A DNA stretch of 15,036 nt from Pseudomonadota bacterium (GCA_021817355.1 JAKAVI010000223.1:1-15036), one strand, 5' to 3'. Counted from the first letter of the stretch, positions 1 to 8,320 are shown. Notes: generated from the letters alone by a model not told the origin. A program made the numbers and translations.

Positions 1-690
1 CGTCAGCTTGAGCGGGTCATCAGCCACATTCGCGAGGAGCCGGGGCCTGTATATTTTACCGTGGTCAACCCACAACTTAGACGAGAGTTGGAGCTGCAGT
101 GCGCGGCCCTGGGCGTGCCCTTCCAGGGTGTCCTTGATGGCCCTATTGGCATGCTCAAATCATATCTTGGCGGGGCTGCAGAGACCCATCGCCCGGGCGC
201 CCAGCACGGGCTGGATGATCGTTATCTGCAGCGTATTGAAGCACTGAATTACACGATCTCCCATGATGATGGGCAGGCTGTTGAGCGGCTCGCTGATGCT
301 GAGGTGATCCTCGTTGGTGCCAGCCGCACCTCCAAGACACCGACCTGTGTCTACCTCGCCATACGCGGCGTGCGCGCCGCCAATGTTCCGATTGTTGCCG
401 GTCTTCCCATCCCCGAACCACTCCTGCGCGTCAAAGGCCCGCTCGTGGTTGGGCTCTGGGCCTCGCCAGACCGCCTCGTACAGGTGCGGCGCAACCGTCT
501 GAACACTCTGGGAGAGATCCGCGATACTTCCTATGTGGATCTTGACGCCGTACGCTCGGAAGTGACCCAGACCCGCAAACTGTTTGAGCAATATGGCTGG
601 CCCTCGATCGATGTCACCCGCCGCTCCGTCGAAGAAACCGCGGCCGCTGTCCTCAATCTGCTGACCGAACGGCAGGACCCCGTGCCATGA
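1..690 (+). CDS. ppsR: PpsR, bifunctional PEP synthase/pyruvate phosphate dikinase regulatory kinase-phosphorylase (5' partial)
   Basis: The family (DUF299) switches pyruvate phosphate dikinase or PEP synthase off by ADP-dependent phosphorylation of a threonine and on again by Pi-dependent dephosphorylation, in the cytoplasm. The frame is open from base 1, so the gene begins upstream; 229 codons are present and about 45 N-terminal residues of the usual ~275 are missing. The GTG at 61 is an internal valine in the conserved FTVVNPQLRR segment, not a start. The family P-loop GASRTSKT is encoded at 316-339, preceded by the conserved HDDGQ. Further family signatures are NVPIVAGLPIP, VGLWASPDRLVQVRRNRL and, near the C-terminus, DVTRRSVEETAAAVLNLL. 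The stop overlaps the maf start (ATGA, 687-690). The neighbours maf-aroE-coaE-dnaQ are the usual alphaproteobacterial context. Which dikinase it controls here is not visible. Confidence 0.95.
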   Translation, partial: RQLERVISHIREEPGPVYFTVVNPQLRRELELQCAALGVPFQGVLDGPIGMLKSYLGGAAETHRPGAQHGLDDRYLQRIEALNYTISHDDGQAVERLADAEVILVGASRTSKTPTCVYLAIRGVRAANVPIVAGLPIPEPLLRVKGPLVVGLWASPDRLVQVRRNRLNTLGEIRDTSYVDLDAVRSEVTQTRKLFEQYGWPSIDVTRRSVEETAAAVLNLLTERQDPVP

Positions 691-1280
691 GTATCGTTCT
701 GGCCTCCACGAGCCAAACCCGGTCCAGGATTCTTGCGGCCGCGGGCGTCAGCCACAAAAGTGCAGATCCCGGCCTTGATGAGGCTCCCTTGCGGACGGCG
801 CTTCAGGACCAAGGTGACAGTGCGCGTGACATTGCCAAGGCCCTTGCCCGCGCCAAGGCCCTTGCGCTCAGCCCTTCTATGCCCGGACAGCTGATTGTCG
901 GGGCTGATCAGATCCTCATTCAGAACGGTGAGCTTTTCGCAAAGCCACAAAGCCTTCCGGATGCCGCAAGGCAGCTGCGCGCCCTGCGTGGACGAAGTCA
1001 CGTCCTCATCAGCGCGGCCGCACTTGTCCGTGATGGTGAGGTCCTGGCCGAACCCTGTGCCCAGACACGCCTCACCATGCGCAACTTTTCGGACGCTTTT
1101 CTCGCTGCCTATCTCCGCGAGGAAGGTGATGCCATCTTGGGATGTGTGGGCTGTTATCATCTCGAAGGGCTCGGTGCACAGCTGTTCGCAACAATAGAGG
1201 GGGATTATTTCACCGTTCTTGGACTTCCGCTCATTGCGCTGCTGGCGTCCTTGCGCGAACTTGGCATGCTTGCGACATGA
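687..1280 (+). CDS. maf: Maf-family nucleotide pyrophosphatase
   Basis: Maf proteins hydrolyse noncanonical or methylated nucleoside triphosphates to monophosphates plus pyrophosphate, cleaning the nucleotide pool. The 197-residue protein has the usual family length. It opens with the N-terminal motif LASTSQTRSRILAAAGV and has GADQIL near residue 71, a variant of the GADT motif around the catalytic aspartate that is common in alphaproteobacterial members. It ends with EGDYFTVLGLPL, the family's C-terminal signature. The ATG lies in the ATGA overlap with ppsR, with AGGA at 674-677 nine bases upstream, so this start is well supported. Its own stop overlaps aroE. The ADQ variant means that the substrate class (dTTP/UTP or m7GTP) should not be assumed. 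Confidence 0.93.
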   Translation: MSIVLASTSQTRSRILAAAGVSHKSADPGLDEAPLRTALQDQGDSARDIAKALARAKALALSPSMPGQLIVGADQILIQNGELFAKPQSLPDAARQLRALRGRSHVLISAAALVRDGEVLAEPCAQTRLTMRNFSDAFLAAYLREEGDAILGCVGCYHLEGLGAQLFATIEGDYFTVLGLPLIALLASLRELGMLAT

Positions 1281-2122
1281 GAACCCTTCTTGCCGGTGTG
1301 GTCGGCTGGCCCATTGCCCATTCCCTGTCCCCGCGGCTGCATGGCTACTGGCTTGCTGCCCACAATATCGCGGGTGCCTATGTCAAAATGCCGGTGCGGC
1401 GTGAGCATTTCGCGCAGGTTATTGAAGGTCTTATCCTAGCCGGTTTTGCCGGGGTCAATGTGACAGTTCCCCATAAGGAGGCGGCCTTTGCCCTGGCTCG
1501 TGGCTCTGATGTGCTGGCGCGTGCGACAGGGGCCGCCAATCTTCTTGTATTTCAGGAGGATGGGACTGTTCTTGCCCGCAATACGGATGTCTTTGGTCTT
1601 CGCCGCAGCCTTGAAAGTGAGTTTGGCCTTGTCACACTCAACGGCCAGCATGCGGTTATCGTCGGCGCTGGTGGCGCCGCGCGCGCGGCAGTGATGGCAC
1701 TTTGCGAGCTTGAGGTGGCAAGGATCACCATTGTTAATCGTACGCCTTCGCGTGCCGAAGGGCTTTTGGCGACCCTTGCCCCTCATCTCAGGACACAGCT
1801 TTGCCTCGCAAGCCCAGCTCAGTGGCAGAGCCTCGCCACTGGGGTCGATCTGCTCGTCAACTGCACCAGCATCGGGCTTGGCCAGGAGACCAAGTTCATG
1901 ATTGATCTGGGGCGGCTGCCACCTGCGGCAAAGGTCTGCGATATGGTCTATCGGCCGGGAGGTACCGAACTGGTTCATACTGCCCGCCGGCTTGGCCTTT
2001 TGGCGATCGATGGCCTTGGCATGCTGATGCATCAGGCAGTGCCGTCCTTTGCCGCATTTTACGGTGTCACCCCCGAGGTTTCACCAAGTCTTCGCCATCA
2101 CCTGGAGGCCGAGACGCCATGA
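1277..2122 (+). CDS. aroE: Shikimate 5-dehydrogenase
   Basis: AroE reduces 3-dehydroshikimate to shikimate with NADPH, the fourth step of the shikimate pathway. The 281-residue protein carries the complete active site: shikimate-binding S16 and S18 in HSLSP, catalytic K67 in NVTVPHK, and D104 in NTDVFG. The NADP-binding fold shows GAGGAA at residues 130-135 and the phosphate-clamping NRTPSR at 154-159. The C-terminal [13 protein letters not shown] helix is typical. The frame is open further upstream to 1142, but that stretch lies inside maf; the ATG at 1277 overlapping the maf stop (ATGA) starts directly at the conserved beta strand. No clear Shine-Dalgarno sequence precedes it, which suggests translation coupled to maf. 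The usual GAxNT appears as GAANLL, a mild variant. Confidence 0.96.
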   Translation: MRTLLAGVVGWPIAHSLSPRLHGYWLAAHNIAGAYVKMPVRREHFAQVIEGLILAGFAGVNVTVPHKEAAFALARGSDVLARATGAANLLVFQEDGTVLARNTDVFGLRRSLESEFGLVTLNGQHAVIVGAGGAARAAVMALCELEVARITIVNRTPSRAEGLLATLAPHLRTQLCLASPAQWQSLATGVDLLVNCTSIGLGQETKFMIDLGRLPPAAKVCDMVYRPGGTELVHTARRLGLLAIDGLGMLMHQAVPSFAAFYGVTPEVSPSLRHHLEAETP

Positions 2123-2715
2123 GCCGCCCGCTGCTTATCGGCCTGACCGGCTCCATCGGCATGGGCAAGTCCGAAACGGCCAAGATGTTTCAGAAACTTG
2201 GTGTGCCGGTTTATGATTCCGATGCCGCGGTGCACAGGCTCTATGACAAAGGTGGCGGCGCGGTTGCGGCCATTGCTCAGGCGTTTCCCGGTACCGTGCT
2301 TGAAGAGAAGGTGGATAGGGCGGCACTGAGCAAGGCGGTTGCAAGTCGCGCCGACGGCTTTGCGGTTCTCGAGCGCATCGTCCATCCGCTTGTGGCAGCC
2401 GAAGAAGCCGCGTTCTTGGCGCAGCACAAGGATGCGCCGATGGTGGTTCTGGATGTGCCGCTGCTGTTTGAAGCCGGTGGCCATGGCCGCGTTGATGTCA
2501 TCATTGTCGTCTCCGCACCAGCTGAGCTGCAGCGTGCCCGCGTGCTCAGCCGTCCGGGGATGACGCCGGAAAAGCTTGACCTCATCCTGTCCCGCCAGCT
2601 TGACGATGCTGAAAAGAAAAGGCGTGCCGACTTTGTGGTCGATACCGCTGGAGGTCTTGACCACGCCTTCGCCCAGGTTCGCTCCATTCTTGATGAATTA
2701 AGGCGGCGCAAATGA
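2119..2715 (+). CDS. coaE: Dephospho-CoA kinase
   Basis: CoaE phosphorylates the 3'-hydroxyl of dephospho-CoA, the last step of coenzyme A synthesis. At 198 residues it has the family length. It begins with the Walker A P-loop GSIGMGKS (residues 11-18), followed by [12 protein letters not shown], which holds the conserved Asp and His of the substrate-binding region. The central VHPLV and LDVPLLFE segments and the C-terminal [10 protein letters not shown] segment (LID and CoA-binding regions) are all present. The start lies in the ATGA overlap with aroE and has GGAGG at 2104-2108, ten bases upstream. The stop overlaps the dnaQ start in the same way. Confidence 0.97.
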   Translation: MSRPLLIGLTGSIGMGKSETAKMFQKLGVPVYDSDAAVHRLYDKGGGAVAAIAQAFPGTVLEEKVDRAALSKAVASRADGFAVLERIVHPLVAAEEAAFLAQHKDAPMVVLDVPLLFEAGGHGRVDVIIVVSAPAELQRARVLSRPGMTPEKLDLILSRQLDDAEKKRRADFVVDTAGGLDHAFAQVRSILDELRRRK

Positions 2716-3422
2716 TTCGTGAAATTGTCTTCGATACCGAGACCACTGGGCTTGATCCCAGTGATGGCCACCGCATCATCGAACTTGGCTGTGTTGAGCT
2801 GCTCGATCATGTGCCAACCGGCGCGCATTTTCACGCCTATCTCAATCCCGAGCGCGCGGTGCCGATCGAGACCACGCGGGTGCATGGGCTGACCGATGAG
2901 TTCCTTGCCGACAAGCCGTTTTTTGTGGATGTGGTCGACGAGTTTCTCGCCTTTCTCGGTGAAGATCCTCTGGTCATTCACAACGCCGCCTTTGACATCA
3001 AATTTGTCAATGCGGAGCTGGCAAAGCTGGGGAGGCCGCCCATCGCCCTGGCGCGGGCGATCGACACCATCGAGATTGCCAAGGCCAAGCTTCCGGGGGT
3101 GCGCTATTCACTCGACGAATTGTGCAAACGCTTCGGCATCGACCTGTCCGCGCGCAGCAAACATGGTGCCTTACTTGATGCCGAGCTGACGGCGCGTCTT
3201 TATCTCGAACTGATCGGTGGGCGGCAGAAGGCTCTGGAACTGGCGCCGCAAGGTGATGACAATGCCGCCACCTGGCGGGAGGGTGCCGCCGCGCGGCCGC
3301 GCCCTACGGCCTTGCCGCCACGGTTGAGCGCGGAGGAACGGACCGCGCATCAGGCCTTTGTCGCCGAACTGGGAGATGAGGCGATCTGGAACTGGGGTCG
3401 CGAGCGCGCCGCAAGGGCCTAG
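2712..3422 (+). CDS. dnaQ: DNA polymerase III epsilon subunit (3'-5' proofreading exonuclease)
   Basis: Epsilon is the proofreading nuclease of the replicative polymerase core. The 236-residue protein has all three exonuclease motifs of the DEDDh class: D8 and E10 in FDTETTGL (Exo I), D95 in HNAAFD (Exo II), and H151 and D156 in [10 protein letters not shown] (Exo III). Residues 175-236 form the flexible, Ala/Arg-rich C-terminal region that in this family contacts the alpha subunit. AAGG at 2700-2703 lies eight bases before the ATG, which overlaps the coaE stop. It is the last gene of the ppsR operon. Its TAG at 3420-3422 shares CTAG with the stop of the convergent secB, leaving no room for a terminator. 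Confidence 0.97.
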   Translation: MIREIVFDTETTGLDPSDGHRIIELGCVELLDHVPTGAHFHAYLNPERAVPIETTRVHGLTDEFLADKPFFVDVVDEFLAFLGEDPLVIHNAAFDIKFVNAELAKLGRPPIALARAIDTIEIAKAKLPGVRYSLDELCKRFGIDLSARSKHGALLDAELTARLYLELIGGRQKALELAPQGDDNAATWREGAAARPRPTALPPRLSAEERTAHQAFVAELGDEAIWNWGRERAARA

Positions 3423-3907
3423 GCATTACCCACCGTCTCGCCGCCCTGTTCCATCCGTGCCCGGTAGAGGCTGGCAAAATCGATCGGTTCGATCATGAGT
3501 GGTGGCATGCCGCCGTCACGCACGCAGTCGGCGACAATCCGTCGCGCAAAGGGAAAGAGCAGGTGGGGAGCTTCGATCAGCAGGACCTGCTGCAGGATTT
3601 CTGCCGGCACGTTTTCGATCAGGAAAAGTCCGCCATAGGACAGTTCCATGAGAAATACAGGCTTGTCTTCGGCTTTGGCCCCGACGCGCAATTTAAGTTC
3701 AACCTCATAATGGGTTTCATCAAGGCGACGGGCCTGCAGATCGACACCGAGATCGATATTGGGACGGATATTGAGCCCGGTAGGCGCCGCGGGGTTTTCG
3801 AAGGACAGATCCTTCACATACTGCCCGATCACCTGGATACGGAATCCGGGCTGCTGACCGTCACCGAGCGCATCGGCTGAGGTGTCGCCGGAAAAATCGT
3901 CACTCAT
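3419..3907 (-). CDS. secB: Export chaperone SecB
   Basis: SecB is a tetrameric cytoplasmic chaperone that keeps preproteins unfolded and delivers them to SecA. The predicted 162-residue protein begins MSDDFSGDTS and has the conserved core running from IGQYVKDLSFENP through LRVGAKAEDKPVFLMELSYGGLF to LLIEAPHLLFPFARRIVADCVRDGGMPPLMIEPIDFASLYRAR. An in-frame ATG at 3973 would add 22 residues unlike the family; I chose the ATG at 3907 because AAGGA (3918-3914) lies seven bases upstream and homologues begin at this point. The gene stands alone, convergent with dnaQ (stops overlap by 4 nt) and divergent from timA, so its promoter must lie in 3908-4099. Confidence 0.97.
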   Translation of the reverse strand: MSDDFSGDTSADALGDGQQPGFRIQVIGQYVKDLSFENPAAPTGLNIRPNIDLGVDLQARRLDETHYEVELKLRVGAKAEDKPVFLMELSYGGLFLIENVPAEILQQVLLIEAPHLLFPFARRIVADCVRDGGMPPLMIEPIDFASLYRARMEQGGETVGNA

Positions 3908-4099
3908 GGATCGTCCTTGTGTTCGTGCAAAGAAGGCGGGGGCTAGCACGGATGGGCGGAGCTCACAAGCCAAGCGTCTTAAAGTGTGCCAGCCTGCACC
4001 CCATATTGGAGAAAGCAGGCGCAGCGAGGCTGGACCCCGGTGGGCCCCAGCGCTAGGTTGGCGCCCAAGCGGGCTTACGCGGAGCCCAAAGGTTCATCG
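3908..4099. other. Divergent intergenic region secB/timA
   Basis: This 192-base region must hold the promoters of secB (minus) and probably of the timA operon (plus). I could not pick a convincing -35/-10 pair on either strand. It contains a small hairpin, GGGCT at 4071-4075 pairing with AGCCC at 4083-4087, directly in front of the timA ribosome binding site AAAGG (4088-4092). The stretch is open in the timA frame from 3986, but the extra residues look like translated noncoding sequence. Confidence 0.5.
3914..3918 (-). promoter_or_regulatory. Ribosome binding site of secB
   Basis: Reading the minus strand, AAGGA lies seven bases before the ATG at 3907. It decides between this start and the in-frame ATG at 3973, which lacks a comparable site. 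Confidence 0.7.
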
Positions 4100-4762
4100 A
4101 TGAATTCCCAGTTTCTCTTTATTGTCATCATTGCCATGGTGGCAGGGGTGATCCTCTTCCGGCTCTATACGGTATTGGGGCGGCGTACCGGACACGAACG
4201 CCCGCGTGACCCCTTTGGCCGCGTCGGCCGGCCCGATGCACCCGGCCTCGTCAGCCTGCCTGAACGCAGTGCCCGAGCAGAAAGCCTCGATACCCCAAGC
4301 GATCCCCTGGCCCGCGGGCTCTTCGATATTGCGCTCGCCGACCACCGCTTCGATGAGACCCATTTCATCGAGGGAGCCAAATCCGCTTATGAAATCATCA
4401 TTACGGCTTTCGCCCACGGGGATCGTGCCACCTTGCGGCCGCTGCTGAGCGATGAGGTCTATGCCGCATTCGACAGCGTGGTGCGCGAGCGTGAGGCCAA
4501 GCACCAGAAGGTCAGTTTTACCTTCGTCGGCTTTGGTGAAGTGCGCATCACCGAAGCGGTACTCAAAAAGCGCATGGCTGAAGTAACCGTCAGCTTTGGC
4601 GCCAATTTTATTTCGGCCACGACGGATGCTGCGGGCAATGTGGTGCATGGCGATCCAAACAGCGTCCGCGGCGTTGCCGATGTATGGACCTTTGCCCGCG
4701 ATGTGCGCGCGACCGATCCCAACTGGATGATCATCGCAACCCATGGTGACGAGGCGGCGTGA
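4100..4762 (+). CDS. timA: Tim44-like inner-membrane protein TimA
   Basis: This is the bacterial relative of the mitochondrial import component Tim44. Such proteins are anchored in the inner membrane, with a soluble Tim44 domain; their precise bacterial role is not settled. The 220-residue protein starts with one hydrophobic helix (about residues 5-20), then the family-typical RLYTVLGRRTGHE, a Pro/Arg-rich linker, and a Tim44 domain from about residue 70 to the end. That domain includes HFIEGAKSAYEIIITAFAHGD, LRPLLSDEVYAAFDSVVRERE and the C-terminal TDPNWMIIATHGDE. The ATG at 4100 has AAAGG seven bases upstream and begins right at the membrane helix, so the longer frame from 3986 is rejected. 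Its stop overlaps the mltA GTG (GTGA). The place beside secB and mltA is typical for alphaproteobacteria. Confidence 0.92.
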   Translation: MNSQFLFIVIIAMVAGVILFRLYTVLGRRTGHERPRDPFGRVGRPDAPGLVSLPERSARAESLDTPSDPLARGLFDIALADHRFDETHFIEGAKSAYEIIITAFAHGDRATLRPLLSDEVYAAFDSVVREREAKHQKVSFTFVGFGEVRITEAVLKKRMAEVTVSFGANFISATTDAAGNVVHGDPNSVRGVADVWTFARDVRATDPNWMIIATHGDEAA

Positions 4763-5982
4763 CGCGGGCGACGTCGCTGCTTTCTGCTGCAGTCCTTGCC
4801 CTGTTGCTGGGCGGGATTGCAGCCTGGCTGCTGCTGCGAAGGCCGCCCACTTTTCCCAGCGGCTTGCGGCTTCTGCCGCTGCACTACCACGATCTGCCAG
4901 GCTGGAAACAAATCGATCCGCGTGCCGCCTTGGCGGCCTTGCGACGCTCCTGCCGGGTCCTGGCGCAGAAGCCTCCTTCCGCGCCCATGGCTGGGGCCGG
5001 CTATGCCGGAACCATGGCACCCTGGCAACGCGCCTGTGCCGGCCTCCCGCAGGAGCCTCAATCCCCGCGAGGCGCGCGCCAGTGGTTTGAGCACCATTTC
5101 CTTCCCGCCGAGATTGCAGCCGGTGCACACCGCCGCGGTCTTCTGACGGGATATTACGAGCCCGAGATTACCGGACGGCGACGGCGGGAAGGCTCTTTCA
5201 GAATTCCGGTCTATGGCCGACCGAGCGATCTAATCAGCGTTGATCTTGGCCGCTTTCGCCCGCGCTGGCAGGGAAGATACCTCTTCGGCCGCCTCGACGG
5301 TGAGGCGCTCGTCCCCTACCCCTCGCGTGAGGTGATTGCGAGCAAAGGTCTTGCCACTGCCCCGGTACTGTTCTGGACCAGTGATCCGGAGGCGCTATTT
5401 TTTCTGCAGGTCCAGGGCTCCGGCCGCGTCCGCTTTGGCAATGGCAGTGTCTTTCGCGTCGACTATGCCGGTCAGAATGGTCGGCCCTATACGGCCATTG
5501 GCCGGATCCTTGTGCACATGGGCGCGCTCAGCCCCTCGGGGGTTTCGTTAGAGCGCATTCGCGCCTGGCTTCACCACCATCCGCAGCTGGCGCCCACGAT
5601 CATGGACCGTGACGCCTCCTATGTGTTTTTCCGCCTGGCGCCACTCTCCCATCCCGGTCTGGGGCCAGTGGGCACCGAGGGCGTGCCTCTGACGCCCAGG
5701 GCAAGCCTTGCGGTCGATCCGCGGTTTCATCCATTGGGCATACCTTTCTACGTTGTCGCACCACCGCCCCATCTGGGCGTTGCGCCGCTGCGCCAGCTGA
5801 TGATCGCTCAGGACACCGGCGGCGCTATCAAAGGCGCATTGCGCGGAGATGTGTTCTGGGGTTTTGGTGCAAGCGCCGAGGAACTTGCCGGAGCCATGAA
5901 GGCACAAGGAAAGTTCTTTGTACTGCTGCCTGCGTCATTGTGGCGACAGCTGGCGCGGCAGCGTTCGGAGGCGAATGACTGA
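4759..5982 (+). CDS. mltA: Membrane-bound lytic murein transglycosylase A
   Basis: MltA cleaves the MurNAc-GlcNAc bond of peptidoglycan, leaving a 1,6-anhydro end, and acts at the sacculus. The 407-residue protein has an N-terminal hydrophobic segment (about residues 6-26) without a lipobox cysteine, so it is probably held by an uncleaved signal anchor, unlike the lipoprotein of E. coli. The MltA domain runs from about residue 115 (GLLTGYYEPEITGRR, then FWTSDPEALFFLQVQGSGRV). The C-terminal 3D domain carries the conserved aspartate D352 in QDTGGAIKG, followed by RGDVFWGFG. Start is GTG, overlapping the timA stop (GTGA), with GAGG four bases before it. The Smr-domain gene follows after two bases. 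Confidence 0.95.
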   Translation: MTRATSLLSAAVLALLLGGIAAWLLLRRPPTFPSGLRLLPLHYHDLPGWKQIDPRAALAALRRSCRVLAQKPPSAPMAGAGYAGTMAPWQRACAGLPQEPQSPRGARQWFEHHFLPAEIAAGAHRRGLLTGYYEPEITGRRRREGSFRIPVYGRPSDLISVDLGRFRPRWQGRYLFGRLDGEALVPYPSREVIASKGLATAPVLFWTSDPEALFFLQVQGSGRVRFGNGSVFRVDYAGQNGRPYTAIGRILVHMGALSPSGVSLERIRAWLHHHPQLAPTIMDRDASYVFFRLAPLSHPGLGPVGTEGVPLTPRASLAVDPRFHPLGIPFYVVAPPPHLGVAPLRQLMIAQDTGGAIKGALRGDVFWGFGASAEELAGAMKAQGKFFVLLPASLWRQLARQRSEAND

Positions 5983-5984
5983 GC

Positions 5985-6770
5985 ATGAAGCGGCGCGAAC
6001 CCACCGCCGATGAAGTGGCGCTGTTCGAAGCATCGCTCAAGGATGCTGCGCGGCTGGTACCAAAAACCGTGATCACCAAAGTTCGCGCCTCGGCCAAGAG
6101 CAAGAAATCCACTCCCTGCACCGAGGGTTCGGTGAGCGGTCCAGCGGCCAGGCCGGCTCCGCAGGGCGCCAAGGGACGCAGCAAGCCGAGCCATGGCCGC
6201 CTCGAGCCTTGCTTTCTGCCGGAGCCTAAGGACGCAACAGCCGGCCAGAGCTCCACCGCGGCAGAACGTGCACTCTTTGAGTCCGCACTCAAGGATGTGG
6301 TGCCGCTGGGGGCCAAAGCTGTGACCACTGCGGGCCGTGGACCTGCCAAGAGCAAGGCACCCGCCAGCCTGGCCCCGGTTCCCTCCGGAAGACCCGGGAC
6401 AAGCCCGAGCGGCCTTGATGGACGAAGACGGGCCAAACTCAAGCGCGGCAGTCTGGAGCCCGAGGCCCGGCTTGATCTGCATGGCCTCACTGAAACCGCA
6501 GCCCATCATGCCCTTACTGCCTTTGTGCATCAGGCCATGAGACGGGGTCTGCGTCTTATTCTGGTCGTTACCGGCAAGGGCGTTGGCGAGGGGCGCGATG
6601 GCGCCGCCGACCGCGATCCCTTCGCCCGGCCTCGCGGGGTGCTGCGACAGCTGACACCGCGCTGGCTCAAAGAACCGGGACTGGCTCGGTTTGTTGCTGA
6701 AATGACACCAGCCCATCGCCGCCATGGCGGGGAGGGCGCACTCTATGTCTATCTGAGAAAGCCACGATGA
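5985..6770 (+). CDS. Smr-domain protein with duplicated N-terminal module
   Basis: Residues about 160-261 form a Smr domain: LDLHGLTETAAHHAL, then VVTGKGVGEG, RGVLRQLTPRWL and HGGEGALYVYLRK. Smr domains occur in MutS2 and in stand-alone proteins, and several have been shown to be nucleases on DNA or RNA; the role of this alphaproteobacterial type is not established. Residues 1-159 are Lys/Ala/Pro-rich and probably largely disordered. They contain two copies of one 69-residue module, T7-P75 and T91-P159, offset by exactly 84 residues (see the repeat entry). At 261 residues the protein seems longer than typical stand-alone family members, by roughly this unit. It starts two bases after mltA, with GGAGG at 5967-5971, and its stop overlaps yjbQ (ATGA). 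Confidence 0.9.
   Translation: MKRREPTADEVALFEASLKDAARLVPKTVITKVRASAKSKKSTPCTEGSVSGPAARPAPQGAKGRSKPSHGRLEPCFLPEPKDATAGQSSTAAERALFESALKDVVPLGAKAVTTAGRGPAKSKAPASLAPVPSGRPGTSPSGLDGRRRAKLKRGSLEPEARLDLHGLTETAAHHALTAFVHQAMRRGLRLILVVTGKGVGEGRDGAADRDPFARPRGVLRQLTPRWLKEPGLARFVAEMTPAHRRHGGEGALYVYLRKPR
6003..6461 (+). repeat. In-frame tandem duplication inside the Smr gene (two 207-bp segments, 252 bp apart)
   Basis: Codons 7-75 (6003-6209) and 91-159 (6255-6461) align without a gap. By my count 27 of 69 residues are identical. Shared blocks are ALFE..LKD (positions 12-20 and 96-104), AKSK (37-40 and 121-124) and GxLEP (71-75 and 155-159). The DNA is still visibly related, for example CTCAAGGAT in both copies. 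The second copy runs directly into the Smr core at EARLDLHG. Confidence 0.85.
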
Positions 6771-7186
6771 GGCAGGCGCGCAAGACGCTCATCATCGCCA
6801 CGCAGGGCCAGGCCCTGATCGACATCACCGCCGAGGTGATGCGGTTCGTTGAAGACAGCGCGATTGGCGAGGGTCTGCTTACGCTCTTTGTAAAGCACAC
6901 TTCTGCCTCGCTTCTGGTGCAGGAAAATGCCGATGGAGACGTCGCCAGGGACCTTGTGAGTTTCATGCACAAACTCGTCCCACGCAGCGCCGATGGCTAC
7001 CGCCATCGCGCCGAAGGCCCTGATGACATGCCAGCCCACATCCGCAGCGCCTTGACCCTGACCTCGCTTGGCATTCCGATCGCAGAAAGCACCCTTCAGC
7101 TCGGCCTGTGGCAGGCGATCTACCTCTTCGAACACCGCGATGGCGCGCATCAGCGCCAGATTGCGCTTCACATCATTGGCGACTAA
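6767..7186 (+). CDS. yjbQ: YjbQ family protein (UPF0047)
   Basis: This is a small single-domain protein of 139 residues, the family's normal length. YjbQ proteins are often labelled 'secondary thiamine-phosphate synthase' because of weak in vivo activity; the true function is not settled. The conserved putative active-site elements are all present: HTSASLLVQEN (H44), H80 followed by EGPDDMPAH (83-91), LGLWQAIYL (WQ at 115-116) and EHRD (122-125). The start lies in the ATGA overlap with the Smr gene. The weak upstream sequence suggests translational coupling. The TAA at 7184-7186 overlaps the stop of the convergent kinase gene by 4 nt (7183-7186). It is probably the last gene of the timA operon. 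Confidence 0.92.
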   Translation: MRQARKTLIIATQGQALIDITAEVMRFVEDSAIGEGLLTLFVKHTSASLLVQENADGDVARDLVSFMHKLVPRSADGYRHRAEGPDDMPAHIRSALTLTSLGIPIAESTLQLGLWQAIYLFEHRDGAHQRQIALHIIGD

Positions 7187-8175
7187 AGCAGGCCCGCTTC
7201 GACGGCCAGAGCCCGCAATGAGGCTTCAGGACGAGCGCCGTAATGCGTGATGACCTCGGCAGCGGCAAGCGTGCCCAACCGGGCACAGTCTGGCAGCTTC
7301 CTGCCATGGCTGTAGCCAAAGAGAAATCCCGCGGCGAACTGATCTCCGGCGCCTGTGGTATCGAGCACTTCGCGCACCGGACGGGCATCGAGAACATGGA
7401 CTTCGGGGCCCGCTGCGATGACACAGCCCTTTTCGGAACGGGTTAGGGCGGCAATGCCCCGGAAACCCTGCAAGGACTGCAGGACTCCATCAAAGTCTCC
7501 GGTCTCGAAGAGTGCCATTGCTTCGGCTTCATTGGCAAAGAGGATGTCGATCCTGTCTTTCAGCAGCGCGACGAACTCGCTACGCCAGCGCTCCACACAG
7601 AACGGATCAGACAGGGTGAAGGCGACCTTGCGATCATTCCTCCTGGCGATCCTGATGGCCTTTTCGATCGCCGCCTTGGCGGCGGGCTCATCCCAGAGAT
7701 AGCCTTCGACGTAGAGCACGGTAGCCGCGGCGATTGCCGCCTCATCGATATCCTCCTCGCGCAATTCCCGACAGGCGCCCAGATAGGTATTCATGCTGCG
7801 CTGACCGTCAGCGGTCACTGCGATCAGACAGCATGCTGTTTGTGCTCCCGCGCTCGCAGGTTGCGTCGGAAAATCGATCCCGATTGTCTCAAGGCCCCGC
7901 GCAAAGGACTTGCCTAGCCGATCGTCGCGCACCTTGCCCATAAACACCCCGCGACCGCCAAAAGAGGCCACGCCCGCCATGGTATTGGCGGCAGACCCAC
8001 CCGCAAGCTCGCGGCCTGCCGGTAGCACCTGCAGCAGTTGTTGCGCGCGATAATGATCGATGAGGCTCATCACGCCTTTGGCAATGTTATGCTCGAGCAG
8101 AAAGTGATCATCCGTGGACGCAATCACATCGACAATGGCGTTGCCCAATCCGGCAACGTCGTATTGCTGCGTCAT
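7183..8175 (-). CDS. PfkB-family kinase, adenosine kinase-like
   Basis: This is a ribokinase/PfkB-fold sugar or nucleoside kinase of 330 residues. It has the N-terminal GLGNAIVDVIA strand, the substrate-side GGSAANTMAGVASFGG, and the C-terminal PfkB signature DTTGAGDQFAAGFLFG (272-287) with the catalytic-base aspartate at D278. TALTRSEKG-type and ILFANEAEAMALF segments fit the group usually annotated as adenosine kinase (adenosine to AMP) in alphaproteobacteria; sequence alone does not prove the substrate. The ATG at 8175 is chosen because the protein begins at the conserved strand, with GGAG (8189-8186) ten bases upstream; the open frame to 8484 runs into nth and is unlike the family. The 145-base gap to nth (8176-8320) may hold its own promoter; TTGCGA is 17 bases from TAATCG there, a weak match. 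Confidence 0.9.
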   Translation of the reverse strand: MTQQYDVAGLGNAIVDVIASTDDHFLLEHNIAKGVMSLIDHYRAQQLLQVLPAGRELAGGSAANTMAGVASFGGRGVFMGKVRDDRLGKSFARGLETIGIDFPTQPASAGAQTACCLIAVTADGQRSMNTYLGACRELREEDIDEAAIAAATVLYVEGYLWDEPAAKAAIEKAIRIARRNDRKVAFTLSDPFCVERWRSEFVALLKDRIDILFANEAEAMALFETGDFDGVLQSLQGFRGIAALTRSEKGCVIAAGPEVHVLDARPVREVLDTTGAGDQFAAGFLFGYSHGRKLPDCARLGTLAAAEVITHYGARPEASLRALAVEAGLL

Positions 8176-8320
8176 AGGCCTTGCTCTCCAGAGGTTGTTT
8201 TGTGCGCGTGAAACATCCCCCCGATTAAGCGAGGAACGCACGGTTCGCAAGCACAGAGCGCGCCAGGCGAGGCAGTTTCCAGTCTGACGGAGCAGGGTCT
8301 TTGGTGGTGAGCCCCGGAGC

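Noticed and set aside
61..63. GTG at 61 as start of ppsR
   Set aside because: The frame is open to base 1 and the upstream residues continue the conserved PpsR sequence; the codon is an internal valine.
3986..4099. 38-codon upstream extension of timA
   Set aside because: The residues are unlike the family, and the ATG at 4100 has AAAGG seven bases upstream directly before the membrane helix.
4094..5128. 344-codon minus-strand open frame opposite timA and mltA
   Set aside because: The opposing timA and mltA have full family motifs; this product is Arg/Ala-rich noise spanning two genes.
5808..6725. Two overlapping minus-strand frames opposite mltA and the Smr gene
   Set aside because: Shadow frames. 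The Smr gene has the LDLHG core and in-register repeats, and the antisense products show no family signature or start site.
8176..8320. Small RNA or extra gene in the nth-kinase gap
   Set aside because: Only a weak hairpin (GAAC/GTTC near 8233-8245) and a weak promoter-like pair are visible; there is no open frame with a ribosome site and no terminator.
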